A stretch of 36,593 bases of DNA from Nitriliruptoraceae bacterium (GTDB lineage Bacteria; Actinomycetota; Nitriliruptoria; Nitriliruptorales; Nitriliruptoraceae), in assembly GCA_003563915.1 (NCBI GenBank), contig PWTE01000240.1, forward strand, positions 1-36,593. The letters are read 5' to 3'. Positions 6,954 through 16,727 of the stretch are shown piece after piece. A program made the position numbers and the translations under genes. A model generated the notes under the pieces. That model did no database searches. It saw only the letters and a program-made list of their open reading frames with translations, and was not told the origin of the DNA. Positions within the stretch are counted from its first letter, which is position 1; every line of letters starts with the position of its first letter.

Positions 6954-9695
6954 GTGGACCGTGACGCCACCAGCGCCCAGGTCAGACTGCTGGGTGACCT
7001 GCTCGGCAGTACGATCGACGAGATCGAAGGCGAGGACCGTTTCGCCCTGGTCGAACGGGTCCGCGCACTGGCGATCGAGCACCGCGACGGTGACCCCGAC
7101 GCCGGCCCCGCGCTCAGCGAGCTGCTCCAGGGCATCACCGCGGACGATGCGCTGGTCCTGACCGGGGCCTTCGCCGCCTGGTTCCGGCTGATCAACCTCG
7201 CCGAGGACCAGGCCATCGTCCGACAGCTGATCGTGGACCGCCAGGCCGCCGCCGAGCAGGACGAGCCGTTCGCGGACACGATCGTGGAGTCGATGCAACG
7301 CCTCGCAGCACGCGGCATCACCGGTGAGCGGATCGGTGAGGTGCTCGCCGGCCTGGCGATCCGGCCGGTGCTCACGGCACATCCGACGGAGTCGAACCGT
7401 CGCACGACACTCACCAAGCTCGGTCGGGTGGCAACGGTCCTGCGACGCTTCGACCAGGAGATCCTCTCCCCCGAGGCCCGCGCAGACCTGGAGCGCTACC
7501 TCGCCGAGGAGGTGGCCTCTCTCTGGCTGACCGCCGAGACCCGTACCCGGCCACCCACGGTGATCGACGAGGTCCGCAACGGCCTGTACTGGATCGACGC
7601 GGTGGTGTTCGACCTGGTCCCCCGGCTGTACCGCGAGTTCCACGATGCGGTCCGGCGGGTCTACCCCGGCACCGAGATCGAGGTCGGCCGGTTCCTGCGG
7701 TTCGGCTCCTGGATCGGCGGCGATCGCGACGGCAACCCCAACGTCACCCTCGAGGTGACCGAGCAGACCCTGCGCGAGCACCAGCTCCTGGCGATCAAGC
7801 TGCTGCGGCGGAGCATCGGCCAGATGCATGCCCACCTCTCGGTCAGCGCCGAGCGCGGTGCCACCAGGCAGCTGACCGACCGGTTCGAGCAGCTCCGCAG
7901 CCTGCTACCCGAGGAGGCCGAGGAGATCCTGGAGCGCTCCCCCGCTCAGCCGCACCGCCAGTTCCTCGCACTCGTGTACCGGGTGCTGCTCGTGACCGGC
8001 CAACAGGCCGACCGCCCCTGGCGGGCGGACCGGGTCATCGATCCCCGTAGCTACGGCCACGCTGAGGAGCTCACCGCCGACCTCCAGCTGCTCCGTGACA
8101 GCCTGCGCGAGGCCAGGGCCGACCGCATCGCGGACGGACGGGTGCGTGACCTCCAGGTCCAGGCCGAGGTGTTCGGGTTCCACCTGGCGACCCTCGACCT
8201 GCGACAGCACGCCGACCGGCACCGCGCGGCGCTCACGGCGGTCTTCCACCGGTACGGCGACACCGACGACTACGCCAACCTGCCGGAGGCCGACAAGCAG
8301 GCCCTGCTGGCCCACGAGCTCTCCATCGCGCGCCCGTTGACGCCCGCGGTCCTGGACTTCGACGAGGACACCAACCAGACCCTCGGGCTGTTCCGGCTGG
8401 TGCGACGCGCCTACGAGCGGGTCGGTCACGACGCGATCGACACCTACATCATCTCGATGACCAAGGAGGTCTCCGACGTCCTGGCCGTGCTGGTCATGGC
8501 GCGCGATGCCGGCTGCGACGAGGGGTTGGACGTCGTCCCGCTGTTCGAGACCGTGGACGACCTCGAACGCGCCCCGCAGGTGCTGGAACGCCTCCTCACC
8601 ACCCCGGTGTACCGGGATCACGTCCACCGGCGGGGCGATCACCAGCAGGTCATGATCGGCTACAGCGACTCGAACAAGGACAGCGGCTACCTCTCCGCCA
8701 CCTGGCAGTTGCAGAAGGCACAACGGTCGCTCGCCGCCGTCGCCGACGAGCACGGCGTCGCCCTGACACTCTTCCACGGTCGCGGAGGATCGATCGGTCG
8801 TGGTGGTGGTCCCGCAGCAGCGGCGATCCGCGCGCAGCCTCCAGAGTCCGTGCGGGGACGGCTGAAACTGACCGAACAGGGGGAGGTGATCGCGGCCCGC
8901 TATCGCGACCGCGCGCTCGCTCACCGCCACCTCGAGCAGCTGATCAGCGCCGTCCTCGTCACCGCTCGGCCCGACCGGCGCAAGAAGACCACCGACCGCG
9001 CCGACGAGGTGCTCGACGAGCTCGCCGCACTCTCGCGTGAGGCGTACCAGGACCTGGCACGCGGGACACCGGAACTGATCGACTACCTCAACGAAGCGAC
9101 CCCCCTGGCCGCGATCGGGGAGCTCAACATCGCGTCGCGGCCGGCGCGTCGCCAACCGGGTCGCGGGATCGATGACCTCCGGGCGATCCCCTGGGTGTTC
9201 GCGTGGACGCAGTGCCGGATCCACCTCCCGGCCTGGTACGGGATCGGCCACGCCCTTCACACCTGGGCGGGCGAGGACGAACACCGCTGGGACGAGCTGC
9301 GGGAGCTGACGGCCGCCAGTCCCCTGCTCCGGGTCACCTTCGACAACGTCGAGATGACGTTGGCGAAGGCGGACCTGCGCATCGCCGAGGACTACGCGCG
9401 CCTCGCCCGGGACGAGGTCCGCTCGTCGATCCTGCCACGGATCGTCTCCGAGCACGACCGGACCGTCTCCGGGCTGCTACGCATCACCGGACACGACGAA
9501 CTGGTCTCGCACGATCCGGAGCTCCGCGAGGTCCTGCGGCTGCGTGACCCCTACCTCGATCCGCTGCACCTCCTCCAGGTCGCGCTCCTCCAGCGGCTGC
9601 GTCAGGAGCCCGACAACGGCGACGCCGGGACCTTGCGGCGAGCGGTCCTGGTCGCGACCAACGGTATCGCGGCAGGCCTGCGCAACACGGGGTAG
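6954..9695 (+). CDS. ppc: Phosphoenolpyruvate carboxylase
   Basis: PEP carboxylase makes oxaloacetate from PEP and bicarbonate and so refills the TCA cycle. The 913-residue length fits bacterial Ppc. Diagnostic motifs are TAHPTESNRR with catalytic His143, GGDRDGNPNV (about 255-264), GYSDSNKDSGYL (about 569-580), FHGRGGSIGRGGGP with His608, and the invariant C-terminal NTG. A GTG at 6915 would add 13 residues, but the GTG at 6954 has GGAGAG seven bases upstream and is preferred. It is monocistronic: a divergent sulfurtransferase gene lies upstream and a strong hairpin downstream. Confidence 0.97.
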   Translation: MDRDATSAQVRLLGDLLGSTIDEIEGEDRFALVERVRALAIEHRDGDPDAGPALSELLQGITADDALVLTGAFAAWFRLINLAEDQAIVRQLIVDRQAAAEQDEPFADTIVESMQRLAARGITGERIGEVLAGLAIRPVLTAHPTESNRRTTLTKLGRVATVLRRFDQEILSPEARADLERYLAEEVASLWLTAETRTRPPTVIDEVRNGLYWIDAVVFDLVPRLYREFHDAVRRVYPGTEIEVGRFLRFGSWIGGDRDGNPNVTLEVTEQTLREHQLLAIKLLRRSIGQMHAHLSVSAERGATRQLTDRFEQLRSLLPEEAEEILERSPAQPHRQFLALVYRVLLVTGQQADRPWRADRVIDPRSYGHAEELTADLQLLRDSLREARADRIADGRVRDLQVQAEVFGFHLATLDLRQHADRHRAALTAVFHRYGDTDDYANLPEADKQALLAHELSIARPLTPAVLDFDEDTNQTLGLFRLVRRAYERVGHDAIDTYIISMTKEVSDVLAVLVMARDAGCDEGLDVVPLFETVDDLERAPQVLERLLTTPVYRDHVHRRGDHQQVMIGYSDSNKDSGYLSATWQLQKAQRSLAAVADEHGVALTLFHGRGGSIGRGGGPAAAAIRAQPPESVRGRLKLTEQGEVIAARYRDRALAHRHLEQLISAVLVTARPDRRKKTTDRADEVLDELAALSREAYQDLARGTPELIDYLNEATPLAAIGELNIASRPARRQPGRGIDDLRAIPWVFAWTQCRIHLPAWYGIGHALHTWAGEDEHRWDELRELTAASPLLRVTFDNVEMTLAKADLRIAEDYARLARDEVRSSILPRIVSEHDRTVSGLLRITGHDELVSHDPELREVLRLRDPYLDPLHLLQVALLQRLRQEPDNGDAGTLRRAVLVATNGIAAGLRNTG

Positions 9696-9735
9696 TTGCC
9701 CACGAGCCGTCGCAGACCAGCGACACGTCGGAAGA

Positions 9736-9773
9736 CAGGGCATCGGTCCCGAGGTTCGGGACCTTCCGCCCTG
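9736..9773 (+). terminator. Two-part hairpin after ppc
   Basis: The inner stem is a perfect 8 bp (GGTCCCGA, loop GGT, TCGGGACC, 9745-9763). It is enclosed by CAGGGC/GCCCTG (9736-9741 with 9768-9773). It begins 40 bases after the ppc stop and is a good rho-independent-type terminator, although no U run follows. The inner dyad also matches a motif upstream of the multicopper oxidase, so it could be an operator instead or as well. Confidence 0.6.
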
Positions 9774-9789
9774 CCGGACACCGCAGCCA

Positions 9790-9803
9790 CGACCGTACGG
9801 TCG
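9790..9803. promoter_or_regulatory. 14-bp perfect palindrome CGACCGTACGGTCG
   Basis: A perfect 14-bp palindrome lies 22 bases before the start codon of the SRPBCC-like gene and just upstream of its ribosome binding site (AGGAGG, 9814-9819). The position suits an operator or an RNA hairpin in the leader. No regulator can be named. Confidence 0.4.
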
Positions 9804-9825
9804 GGTGGTGTCCAGGAGGTGTCCC

Positions 9826-11934
<2,109 letters not shown>

Positions 11935-11969
11935 CTAGCCTTGACCTCCCCCCTATCTGGAGCGGATCC

Positions 11970-12608
11970 ATGACGACCCGCGTGTTCCTGCTCGACGACC
12001 ACGAGGTGGTTCGTCGTGGGCTCAAGGATCTCATCGACGCCGCAGACGACCTCGAGGTGGTCGGAGAAGCCGGCACCGCCGGCATGGGACTCGCCAACAT
12101 CGCGAAGACCGAACCCGACGTCGCCGTGCTGGATGTCCGTCTACCCGACGGCAACGGTGTGGAGGTCTGCCGCGAGGTGCGGGCCCGCGACCCCAAGATC
12201 GCCTGCCTGATGCTCACCTCCTTCAGCGACGACGAGGCGCTGTTCGACGCGATCATGGCCGGCGCGGCCGGCTACCTGCTCAAGGACGTCCGTGGCAACG
12301 ACCTGGTCGACGCGATCCGCCGGGTCGCGGCGGGCGACTCGCTGCTCGACCCTGCTCTCACCGGCAAGGTGCTCGAACGTCTCCGCAAGGGCGACGAGGA
12401 GGATCCGCGGCTGGCGTCGCTGTCCGAGCAGGAGCGCCGGATCCTCGAACTCATCTCCGAAGGGCTGACCAACCGGCAGATCGCCGAACGCATGCACCTC
12501 GCAGAGAAGACGGTGAAGAACTACGTCTCCAACCTCCTCGCGAAGCTCGGCATGCAGCGCCGCACCGAAGCGGCGGTGTTCTACACGCAACTCGATCATG
12601 ACGACTGA
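11970..12608 (+). CDS. devR: NarL/FixJ-family response regulator, DevR/DosR-like
   Basis: The 212-residue protein has a receiver domain (1-120) with Asp9/Asp10, phospho-acceptor Asp55 in VLDVRLPDGNG, Thr83 and Lys105, a linker, and a LuxR-type HTH (148-205) with LSEQERRILELISEGLTNRQ and AEKTVKNYVSNLLAKLGM. It closely resembles mycobacterial DevR/DosR along its whole length, including the AEKTVKNYVS helix that reads GGGAC half-sites and the Thr181 position. The ATG has GGAG eight bases upstream. It should be phosphorylated by the divergent DevS-like kinase and activate genes under low oxygen, NO or redox stress (family knowledge; the signal is not proven here). Confidence 0.92.
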   Translation: MTTRVFLLDDHEVVRRGLKDLIDAADDLEVVGEAGTAGMGLANIAKTEPDVAVLDVRLPDGNGVEVCREVRARDPKIACLMLTSFSDDEALFDAIMAGAAGYLLKDVRGNDLVDAIRRVAAGDSLLDPALTGKVLERLRKGDEEDPRLASLSEQERRILELISEGLTNRQIAERMHLAEKTVKNYVSNLLAKLGMQRRTEAAVFYTQLDHDD

Positions 12609-12643
12609 TCCGTGGCACGAGGGACGCTCCGACCCGAGGTGAA

Positions 12644-12671
12644 GGTCCCGGCGATCGGGGTCCAGAGCCCC
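12644..12671. promoter_or_regulatory. GGTCCC/GGGGTCC dyad upstream of the PNPOx-fold gene
   Basis: GGTCCCG (12644-12650), five to six bases, then CGGGGTCC (12656-12663) forms an imperfect dyad. The overlapping GGGTCCAGAGCCCC (12658-12671) matches 10 of 14 positions of the mycobacterial DosR-box core GGGACTWWAGTCCC. It ends 56 bases before the start codon, a suitable place for activation. Candidate DevR site only. Confidence 0.4.
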
Positions 12672-12727
12672 TGCCTGGCGGGGGTGGCTCCCACCATCCT
12701 CGTAGGACACAAGAGGAGGGACGCCAG

Positions 12728-13186
12728 ATGAACGCACCAGACGAGCCCACGACACCCGCAGACGGGTCGGGTCCGACCGATCGCCATGGTCTCGAGGTCC
12801 TCTCGCTGGCCCAGTGTCTGGCGCTGCTGCGGAGCCGTCCGATCGGACGTTTGGCGTACATCGACGCCGGCCAACCGAACGTCGTGCCCGTCAACCACCT
12901 GGTCCAGGGCAACAGCATCGTGCTGCGCAGCCTGTCTGGCGGGAAACTGGACGCTGCGATCGTCGGCCACCCCGTCGCCTTCCAGTTGGACGACCACGAC
13001 CCCGCCCGCGGTACGGGATGGAGCGTCCTCGTGCGCGGGCGCGCCGAACTGCTCGACGACCACGACGAGGTGGTGCGGCTGTCCGCCGAGCTCGACAGCT
13101 GGGCCATCGACGACCCCTCCCACGGCACGTGGATCCGCATCGTGGGTGACGAGATCTCCGGTCGACGGATCGCCCGCGAGACCTGA
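12728..13186 (+). CDS. PNPOx-fold (pyridoxamine 5'-phosphate oxidase-like) flavin/F420-binding protein
   Basis: The 152-residue protein has the split-barrel pattern of the small PNPOx-like family: LSLAQCLALLRSRPIGRLAY (about 25-44), a PNVVPVNHLVQGN strand pair (about 50-62), the phosphate-binding-like SLSGGKLDAA (about 68-77), then VAFQLDD and SVLVRGRAELLDD. Such proteins bind FMN, FAD or F420 and reduce small molecules or act as stress-linked flavin binders; the substrate is unknown. The start ATG has GAGGAGGG upstream. It directly follows devR, and PNPOx-like genes are known members of DosR regulons in mycobacteria, so a role in hypoxic or redox adaptation is plausible (inference). Confidence 0.82.
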   Translation: MNAPDEPTTPADGSGPTDRHGLEVLSLAQCLALLRSRPIGRLAYIDAGQPNVVPVNHLVQGNSIVLRSLSGGKLDAAIVGHPVAFQLDDHDPARGTGWSVLVRGRAELLDDHDEVVRLSAELDSWAIDDPSHGTWIRIVGDEISGRRIARET

Positions 13187-13202
13187 CGTCTCGTGCGACC
13201 GG

Positions 13203-13270
13203 GGTCCCGAAACATGGGACCTCTGACCCTCGAACTGGGGTCCCTGCGCCCTTCCGTACGAGGGGACCCC
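13203..13270. promoter_or_regulatory. Cluster of GGTCCC/GGGACC half-sites upstream of the multicopper oxidase gene
   Basis: Within 68 bases there are four half-sites: GGTCCCGA (13203-13210) paired with GGGACC (13216-13221) as an inverted repeat with a 5-base spacer, GGGGTCCC (13237-13244), and GGGGACCCC (13262-13270). GGGACCTCTGACCC (13216-13229) fits 11 of 14 positions of the DosR-box core. The cluster lies 73-140 bases before the GTG start. The most economical reading is a multi-site operator for the adjacent DevR-like activator; a hairpin ending the upstream gene is the alternative. Confidence 0.5.
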
Positions 13271-13342
13271 CCGCGAGAGTCATTCGGAACCCAACGGTCC
13301 GGGGCACCGAGGCCGTTCCACCACCCTCACCAAGGAGTCGAC

Positions 13343-14749
13343 GTGTCCGAAGCCAACGAGGAACGCACGATGGGAGCGATCGCGACGGCGGTCGTCGCTC
13401 TCGTCGCGCTGGTGCTCTCGGGAGGAGCGCTGATCGTCGCGGCCGGTGCGACCACCGGCGCTCCAGCAGCACCCACCGCTGGTAGCTCGACCGCGGCGAA
13501 GAACGTCTCGGTCAACCTGAGCGAGTTCGACATCTCCCCCGGCAACATCGAGATCGCGGTCGGCGGCACGCTGTCCGTGACCAACGTCGGCGCGATCGAC
13601 CACGATCTGGCGATCGCCGGCAGCGGGGTCGGGACACCGATGCTCGCGAACGGCCAGTCCTACGATCTGGACCTCTCCGACCTGGAGCCTGGGGTCTACC
13701 AGATGCTCTGCACCATCCCGGGGCACGACTCCGCCGGGATGACGGGAACGCTGACCGTCGTCGGCGAGGACGGTCAGGTCCCGGACGAGCACGCGGACCA
13801 CGCCGTCGGCGGGGCCGACCAGTACGACTGGGACGCACTGGACGCTGCGATGCACGACAGCATCGTGGCCTTCCCGGCCGAGACCGAGGGCCTCGGGAAC
13901 CAGCTCCTGGAGCCTGAGGAGGTTCTGGACGACGGCACCAAGGTCTTCCGGCTGGTGGCCAGCATCTTCGACTGGGAGACCGAGCCCGGCAGGGTCGTCG
14001 AAGCCTGGGGGTACAACGAGCAGGTCCCCGGCCCGATGATCAAGGTCGACGTCGGTGACAACGTCCGGGTCATCGTGGACAACGAGCTTCCGATGGGCAC
14101 CGACGTCCACTGGCACGGTGTGCGGGTCCCCAACGACCAGGACGGCGTGGCCCCACTGACGCAGCCCCTGATCGAGTCCGGCGAGTCGTTCATCTACGAG
14201 TTCGTGGCGCGCGAGCCGTCCATCGGGATGTACCACGCTCACCACCACGGCCAGATGAAGCTGCCGAACGGGATGTTCGGGGTGTTCCAGATCGGCGACG
14301 TCGGTGAGGACATCCCGCTGCCGACCGGCCGCACGATCAGTGGCAAGGACATCCCCGACGAGATCGACATCGTCGCGGAGATCCCGATGGTCCTGAACGA
14401 TGCCGGCAACATCGGCTACTCGATCAACGGCAAGGGCTGGCCGGCGACCGAACCGATCGTCGTCGATGAGGGCGACTGGTTCGTCGTCCACTACTACAAC
14501 GAGGGTCTGCAGATCCACCCGATGCACCTGCACCAGATGCCGCAACTGGTCTTCGCCAAGGACGGCTTCGCGCTGGATGCGCCGCAGTGGGAGGACACGG
14601 TCAAAGTCGCCCCGGGTGAGCGCTACTCCGTGCTGGTCCAGGCGACCGACCCCGGTGCGTGGGCCTTCCACTGCCACATCCTCACCCACGCCGAACGCCA
14701 CGAAGGGATGTTCGGGATGGTCACGGCCCTGATCGTCAACGAGGCGTAG
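13343..14749 (+). CDS. Membrane-anchored multicopper oxidase with an N-terminal plastocyanin-like domain
   Basis: The 468-residue protein has one N-terminal membrane segment (about 10-37) that anchors it outside the cell membrane, and a Ser/Thr/Ala-rich linker. A cupredoxin domain follows (about 50-135) with a complete type-1 copper set: His in DHDLAI, then Cys, His and Met in LCTIPGHDSAGM. The oxidase part (about 170-468) has all four copper motifs: HWHG, YHAHHHGQ, HPMHLH, and FHCHILTH followed by EGM. It should couple substrate oxidation to reduction of O2 to water; the extra blue-copper domain may relay electrons. The substrate is unknown. The GTG start at 13343 has AAGGAG five bases upstream; a longer frame to 13193 covers the operator region and is rejected. 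The last gene before a strong hairpin. Confidence 0.92.
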   Translation: MSEANEERTMGAIATAVVALVALVLSGGALIVAAGATTGAPAAPTAGSSTAAKNVSVNLSEFDISPGNIEIAVGGTLSVTNVGAIDHDLAIAGSGVGTPMLANGQSYDLDLSDLEPGVYQMLCTIPGHDSAGMTGTLTVVGEDGQVPDEHADHAVGGADQYDWDALDAAMHDSIVAFPAETEGLGNQLLEPEEVLDDGTKVFRLVASIFDWETEPGRVVEAWGYNEQVPGPMIKVDVGDNVRVIVDNELPMGTDVHWHGVRVPNDQDGVAPLTQPLIESGESFIYEFVAREPSIGMYHAHHHGQMKLPNGMFGVFQIGDVGEDIPLPTGRTISGKDIPDEIDIVAEIPMVLNDAGNIGYSINGKGWPATEPIVVDEGDWFVVHYYNEGLQIHPMHLHQMPQLVFAKDGFALDAPQWEDTVKVAPGERYSVLVQATDPGAWAFHCHILTHAERHEGMFGMVTALIVNEA

Positions 14750-14770
14750 TCCGCAACGACACCTCCAGCC

Positions 14771-14808
14771 GCTCGAGCCTCGTCCGCCCACCCGGACGGG
14801 GCTCGAGC
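14771..14808 (+). terminator. Strong hairpin after the multicopper oxidase gene
   Basis: A 16-bp stem with one G-U pair (GCTCGAGCCTCGTCCG with CGGACGGGGCTCGAGC) and a 6-base loop starts 21 bases after the stop codon. It lacks a clear T run but is by far the strongest hairpin here and separates this gene from the thiamine operon. Confidence 0.7.
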
Positions 14809-14857
14809 ACGTTACGCAGGGTGGTGGCATCCCGTTGGCACTCGGTACGCTGATGGG

Positions 14858-14877
14858 GCGGTGCCGAGCGGCACCGC
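14858..14877 (+). other. Perfect 8-bp hairpin just 5' of the TPP aptamer
   Basis: GCGGTGCC, loop GAGC, GGCACCGC forms a perfect stem-loop four bases before the riboswitch closing stem. If transcribed it would be a 5' protective stem of the leader RNA; if not, it may mark the promoter region. Confidence 0.45.
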
Positions 14878-14881
14878 GTGA

Positions 14882-15001
14882 CACCCGGGGAGCTCGGGAC
14901 AGCCGGGCTGAGAGGGTGACCACCGCTGGCGGCGTGACCGTCGCAGGCGAGCGTCATCGACCCGTGGAACCTGAGCTGGGTAATGCCAGCGGAGGGAGGT
15001 G
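14882..15001 (+). promoter_or_regulatory. TPP riboswitch (THI element)
   Basis: The conserved aptamer parts are present in order: the CCGGGGAGC-type 5' strand, GGGCTGAGAGGGTG (about 14905-14918), GGAACCTGAGCTGGGTAATG (about 14966-14985) and CCAGCGGAGGGA (14986-14997). P1 can be drawn as CACC (14882-14885) with GGTG (14998-15001). The Shine-Dalgarno GGAGG (14995-14999) of the next gene lies in the 3' strand of P1 and its junction. TPP binding would therefore stabilise P1 and hide the ribosome binding site, giving translational repression of thiN and the transporter genes when thiamine diphosphate is plentiful. No separate terminator hairpin lies between aptamer and start codon. Confidence 0.93.
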
Positions 15002-15005
15002 CCCG

Positions 15006-15686
15006 ATGACCCGCATCCCGACGCGATCGCGTCCCGAGGGACGCGAGGCCATCGTGCTGGCGGGGGGCGACCCCGTCGACGAACGCCTCGCTGCGCTGCT
15101 CCCCGCCGACGCCGTGGTCATCGCGGCCGACTCCGGTCTCGCCAGTGCCGAGCCTCTCGGGCTCGACGTGGACGTGATCGTCGGCGACCTGGACTCGGTG
15201 GATCCCGACCTGCTCGCCGAAGCACGCGACGCCGGTATCCCGATCGACGCTCACGATCCCGACAAGGACCGCACGGACCTGGCCATCGCGCTGGACACGG
15301 CGGTCGAACGAGGTGCGACGCACATCGTGGTCGTCGGTGGCCACGGTGGTCGACTCGATCACCTGATCGCCAACCCCTCCCTGTTGGCGTCGCCGGCGTA
15401 CCGCCAGGTCGAGATCGTGGCACTGATGGGTCGTGCGCGGGTCACCGTGATCCACGGTGAGCTCGGCGAGGACCGCCACAGGAAGCTTCGAGGTCGGCCA
15501 GGGGACCACGTCAGCCTGGTCGCCTACCACGGCTCGGCCCGCGGCATCACGACGACAGGCCTGCGTTTCCCTCTCGACGATGCGGAGCTCGCCGCCGGAT
15601 CGTCCCTGGGTGTCAGCAACGAGTTCGCTGTTCCCGAGGCCACCGTGGCACTCCAGGACGGCGTACTGCTCGCCATCCAACCCTGA
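15006..15686 (+). CDS. thiN: Thiamine diphosphokinase (thiamine pyrophosphokinase)
   Basis: This enzyme transfers pyrophosphate from ATP to thiamine to make TPP. The 226 residues show family signatures: IVLAGGDP (16-23), AADSGL (40-45), VGDLDSVDP (59-67), the Asp-rich HDPDKDRTDL (83-92) that binds ATP-magnesium, and GGHGGRLDHLIAN (111-123), which contacts thiamine. The C-terminal domain ends with the usual SNEF/VTLQDGVLL-like strand pair. The ATG at 15006 follows GGAGG by six bases and the aptamer directly; longer frames would translate the riboswitch. It is first in an operon with thiB, thiP and thiQ, so imported thiamine is immediately converted to TPP. Confidence 0.94.
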   Translation: MTRIPTRSRPEGREAIVLAGGDPVDERLAALLPADAVVIAADSGLASAEPLGLDVDVIVGDLDSVDPDLLAEARDAGIPIDAHDPDKDRTDLAIALDTAVERGATHIVVVGGHGGRLDHLIANPSLLASPAYRQVEIVALMGRARVTVIHGELGEDRHRKLRGRPGDHVSLVAYHGSARGITTTGLRFPLDDAELAAGSSLGVSNEFAVPEATVALQDGVLLAIQP

Positions 15687-15695
15687 GGAGGACCG

Positions 15696-16727
15696 ATGCG
15701 ATCCCGAACCATGCTCCTGCTGCTCGGAGCGGCCCTGACCCTCGCCGCCTGCGCTGAGGACGACCCCGTCACGCTCCGACTGCTGACCCACGACTCCTTC
15801 GACGTCACCACCGAGGTCCTGGAGGGCTTCACCGCGGAGACCGACATCGAGGTCGAGGTGATCCCGAGCGGTGACGCCGGCACGGTCCTGAACCAGGCGA
15901 TCCTCACCCAGGACTCCCCGCAGGGAGACCTGCTGTTCGGGGTGGACAACACCTTCCTGTCGCGCGCGCTGGACGCGGAGCTGTTCCAGAGCTACCGCTC
16001 CCCACGGCTCGACGTGGTGCCCGAGCGGTTCCAGCTCGATCCCGAACACCGCGTCACCCCTGTCGACGTCGGGGACGTATGCCTGAACTACGACGTCGCC
16101 TTCTTCGAGGAGCAGGACCTGCCGGTGCCGGAGGACCTGGAGGACCTCACGGACGAGGTGTACCGCGGCGCGCTGGCCGTACAGAACCCGGCGACCTCCT
16201 CCCCCGGTCTCGCCTTCCTCCTGGCGACGATCGAACGCTTCGGCGAGGACGGCTACCTCGACTTCTGGGAGCGACTGCGCGACAACGAGGTCGTGGTCAC
16301 CGACGGGTGGTCGGAGGCGTACTACGGCGAGTTCTCCGCGGCCAGCGACGGTGACCGGCCGCTGGTCGTCTCGTACGCATCCAGCCCACCTGCCGAGGTC
16401 TTCTTCGCCGACCCGCAACCCGACGAGGCCCCCACAGGGGTGATCGAGGGCTCGTGCTTCCGCCAGATCGAGTTCGTCGGCATCCTCGCCACGACCGAGC
16501 ACCCCGACGCGGCGCAGCGGTTCGTGGACTTCATGCTCTCACCCACGTTCCAGGAGGACATCCCCTTGCAGATGTTCGTGTTCCCGGTGGTCGAGGACGC
16601 CGAGCTGCCCGAGGTGTTCGTCGAGCACGCGGAGCTTCCGGAGGAACCCTTCGAGCTGGATCCCTTCGTGATCGGTGAGAACCGCGAGGACTGGATCGAC
16701 GCCTGGACGCGGACCGTCCTGCGGTGA
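15696..16727 (+). CDS. thiB: Thiamine ABC transporter, substrate-binding lipoprotein
   Basis: The 343-residue protein captures thiamine outside the membrane and delivers it to ThiP. It has a lipoprotein signal peptide with the lipobox LAAC (Cys19 is the lipidated residue). The mature part reads as a two-lobed periplasmic-binding fold of the iron/thiamine/polyamine group, beginning LRLLTHDSFDV and containing GDAGTVLNQAILT and LLFGVDNTFLSRAL, all typical of ThiB. GAGGAGG lies four bases before the ATG, and nine bases separate it from thiN. Its stop overlaps the GTG of thiP by four bases. Confidence 0.92.
   Translation: MRSRTMLLLLGAALTLAACAEDDPVTLRLLTHDSFDVTTEVLEGFTAETDIEVEVIPSGDAGTVLNQAILTQDSPQGDLLFGVDNTFLSRALDAELFQSYRSPRLDVVPERFQLDPEHRVTPVDVGDVCLNYDVAFFEEQDLPVPEDLEDLTDEVYRGALAVQNPATSSPGLAFLLATIERFGEDGYLDFWERLRDNEVVVTDGWSEAYYGEFSAASDGDRPLVVSYASSPPAEVFFADPQPDEAPTGVIEGSCFRQIEFVGILATTEHPDAAQRFVDFMLSPTFQEDIPLQMFVFPVVEDAELPEVFVEHAELPEEPFELDPFVIGENREDWIDAWTRTVLR

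Noticed and set aside
7905-9455. A 516-codon open frame antisense to ppc
   Set aside because: It is the mirror shadow of a strongly conserved gene; its composition and lack of a ribosome binding site give no support.
13193-13342. Longer start for the multicopper oxidase
   Set aside because: It would translate the GGTCCC repeat cluster and place 50 residues before the membrane anchor; the GTG at 13343 has a well-spaced AAGGAG.
13343-14749. NirK-type copper nitrite reductase
   Set aside because: The full set of four multicopper oxidase motifs (HWHG, HxHH, HPMHLH, HCHxxxH) indicates a trinuclear copper site, not the NirK type-2 site.
14835-15005. Longer start for thiamine diphosphokinase
   Set aside because: The upstream frame runs through the TPP riboswitch; family proteins begin near the ATG at 15006.
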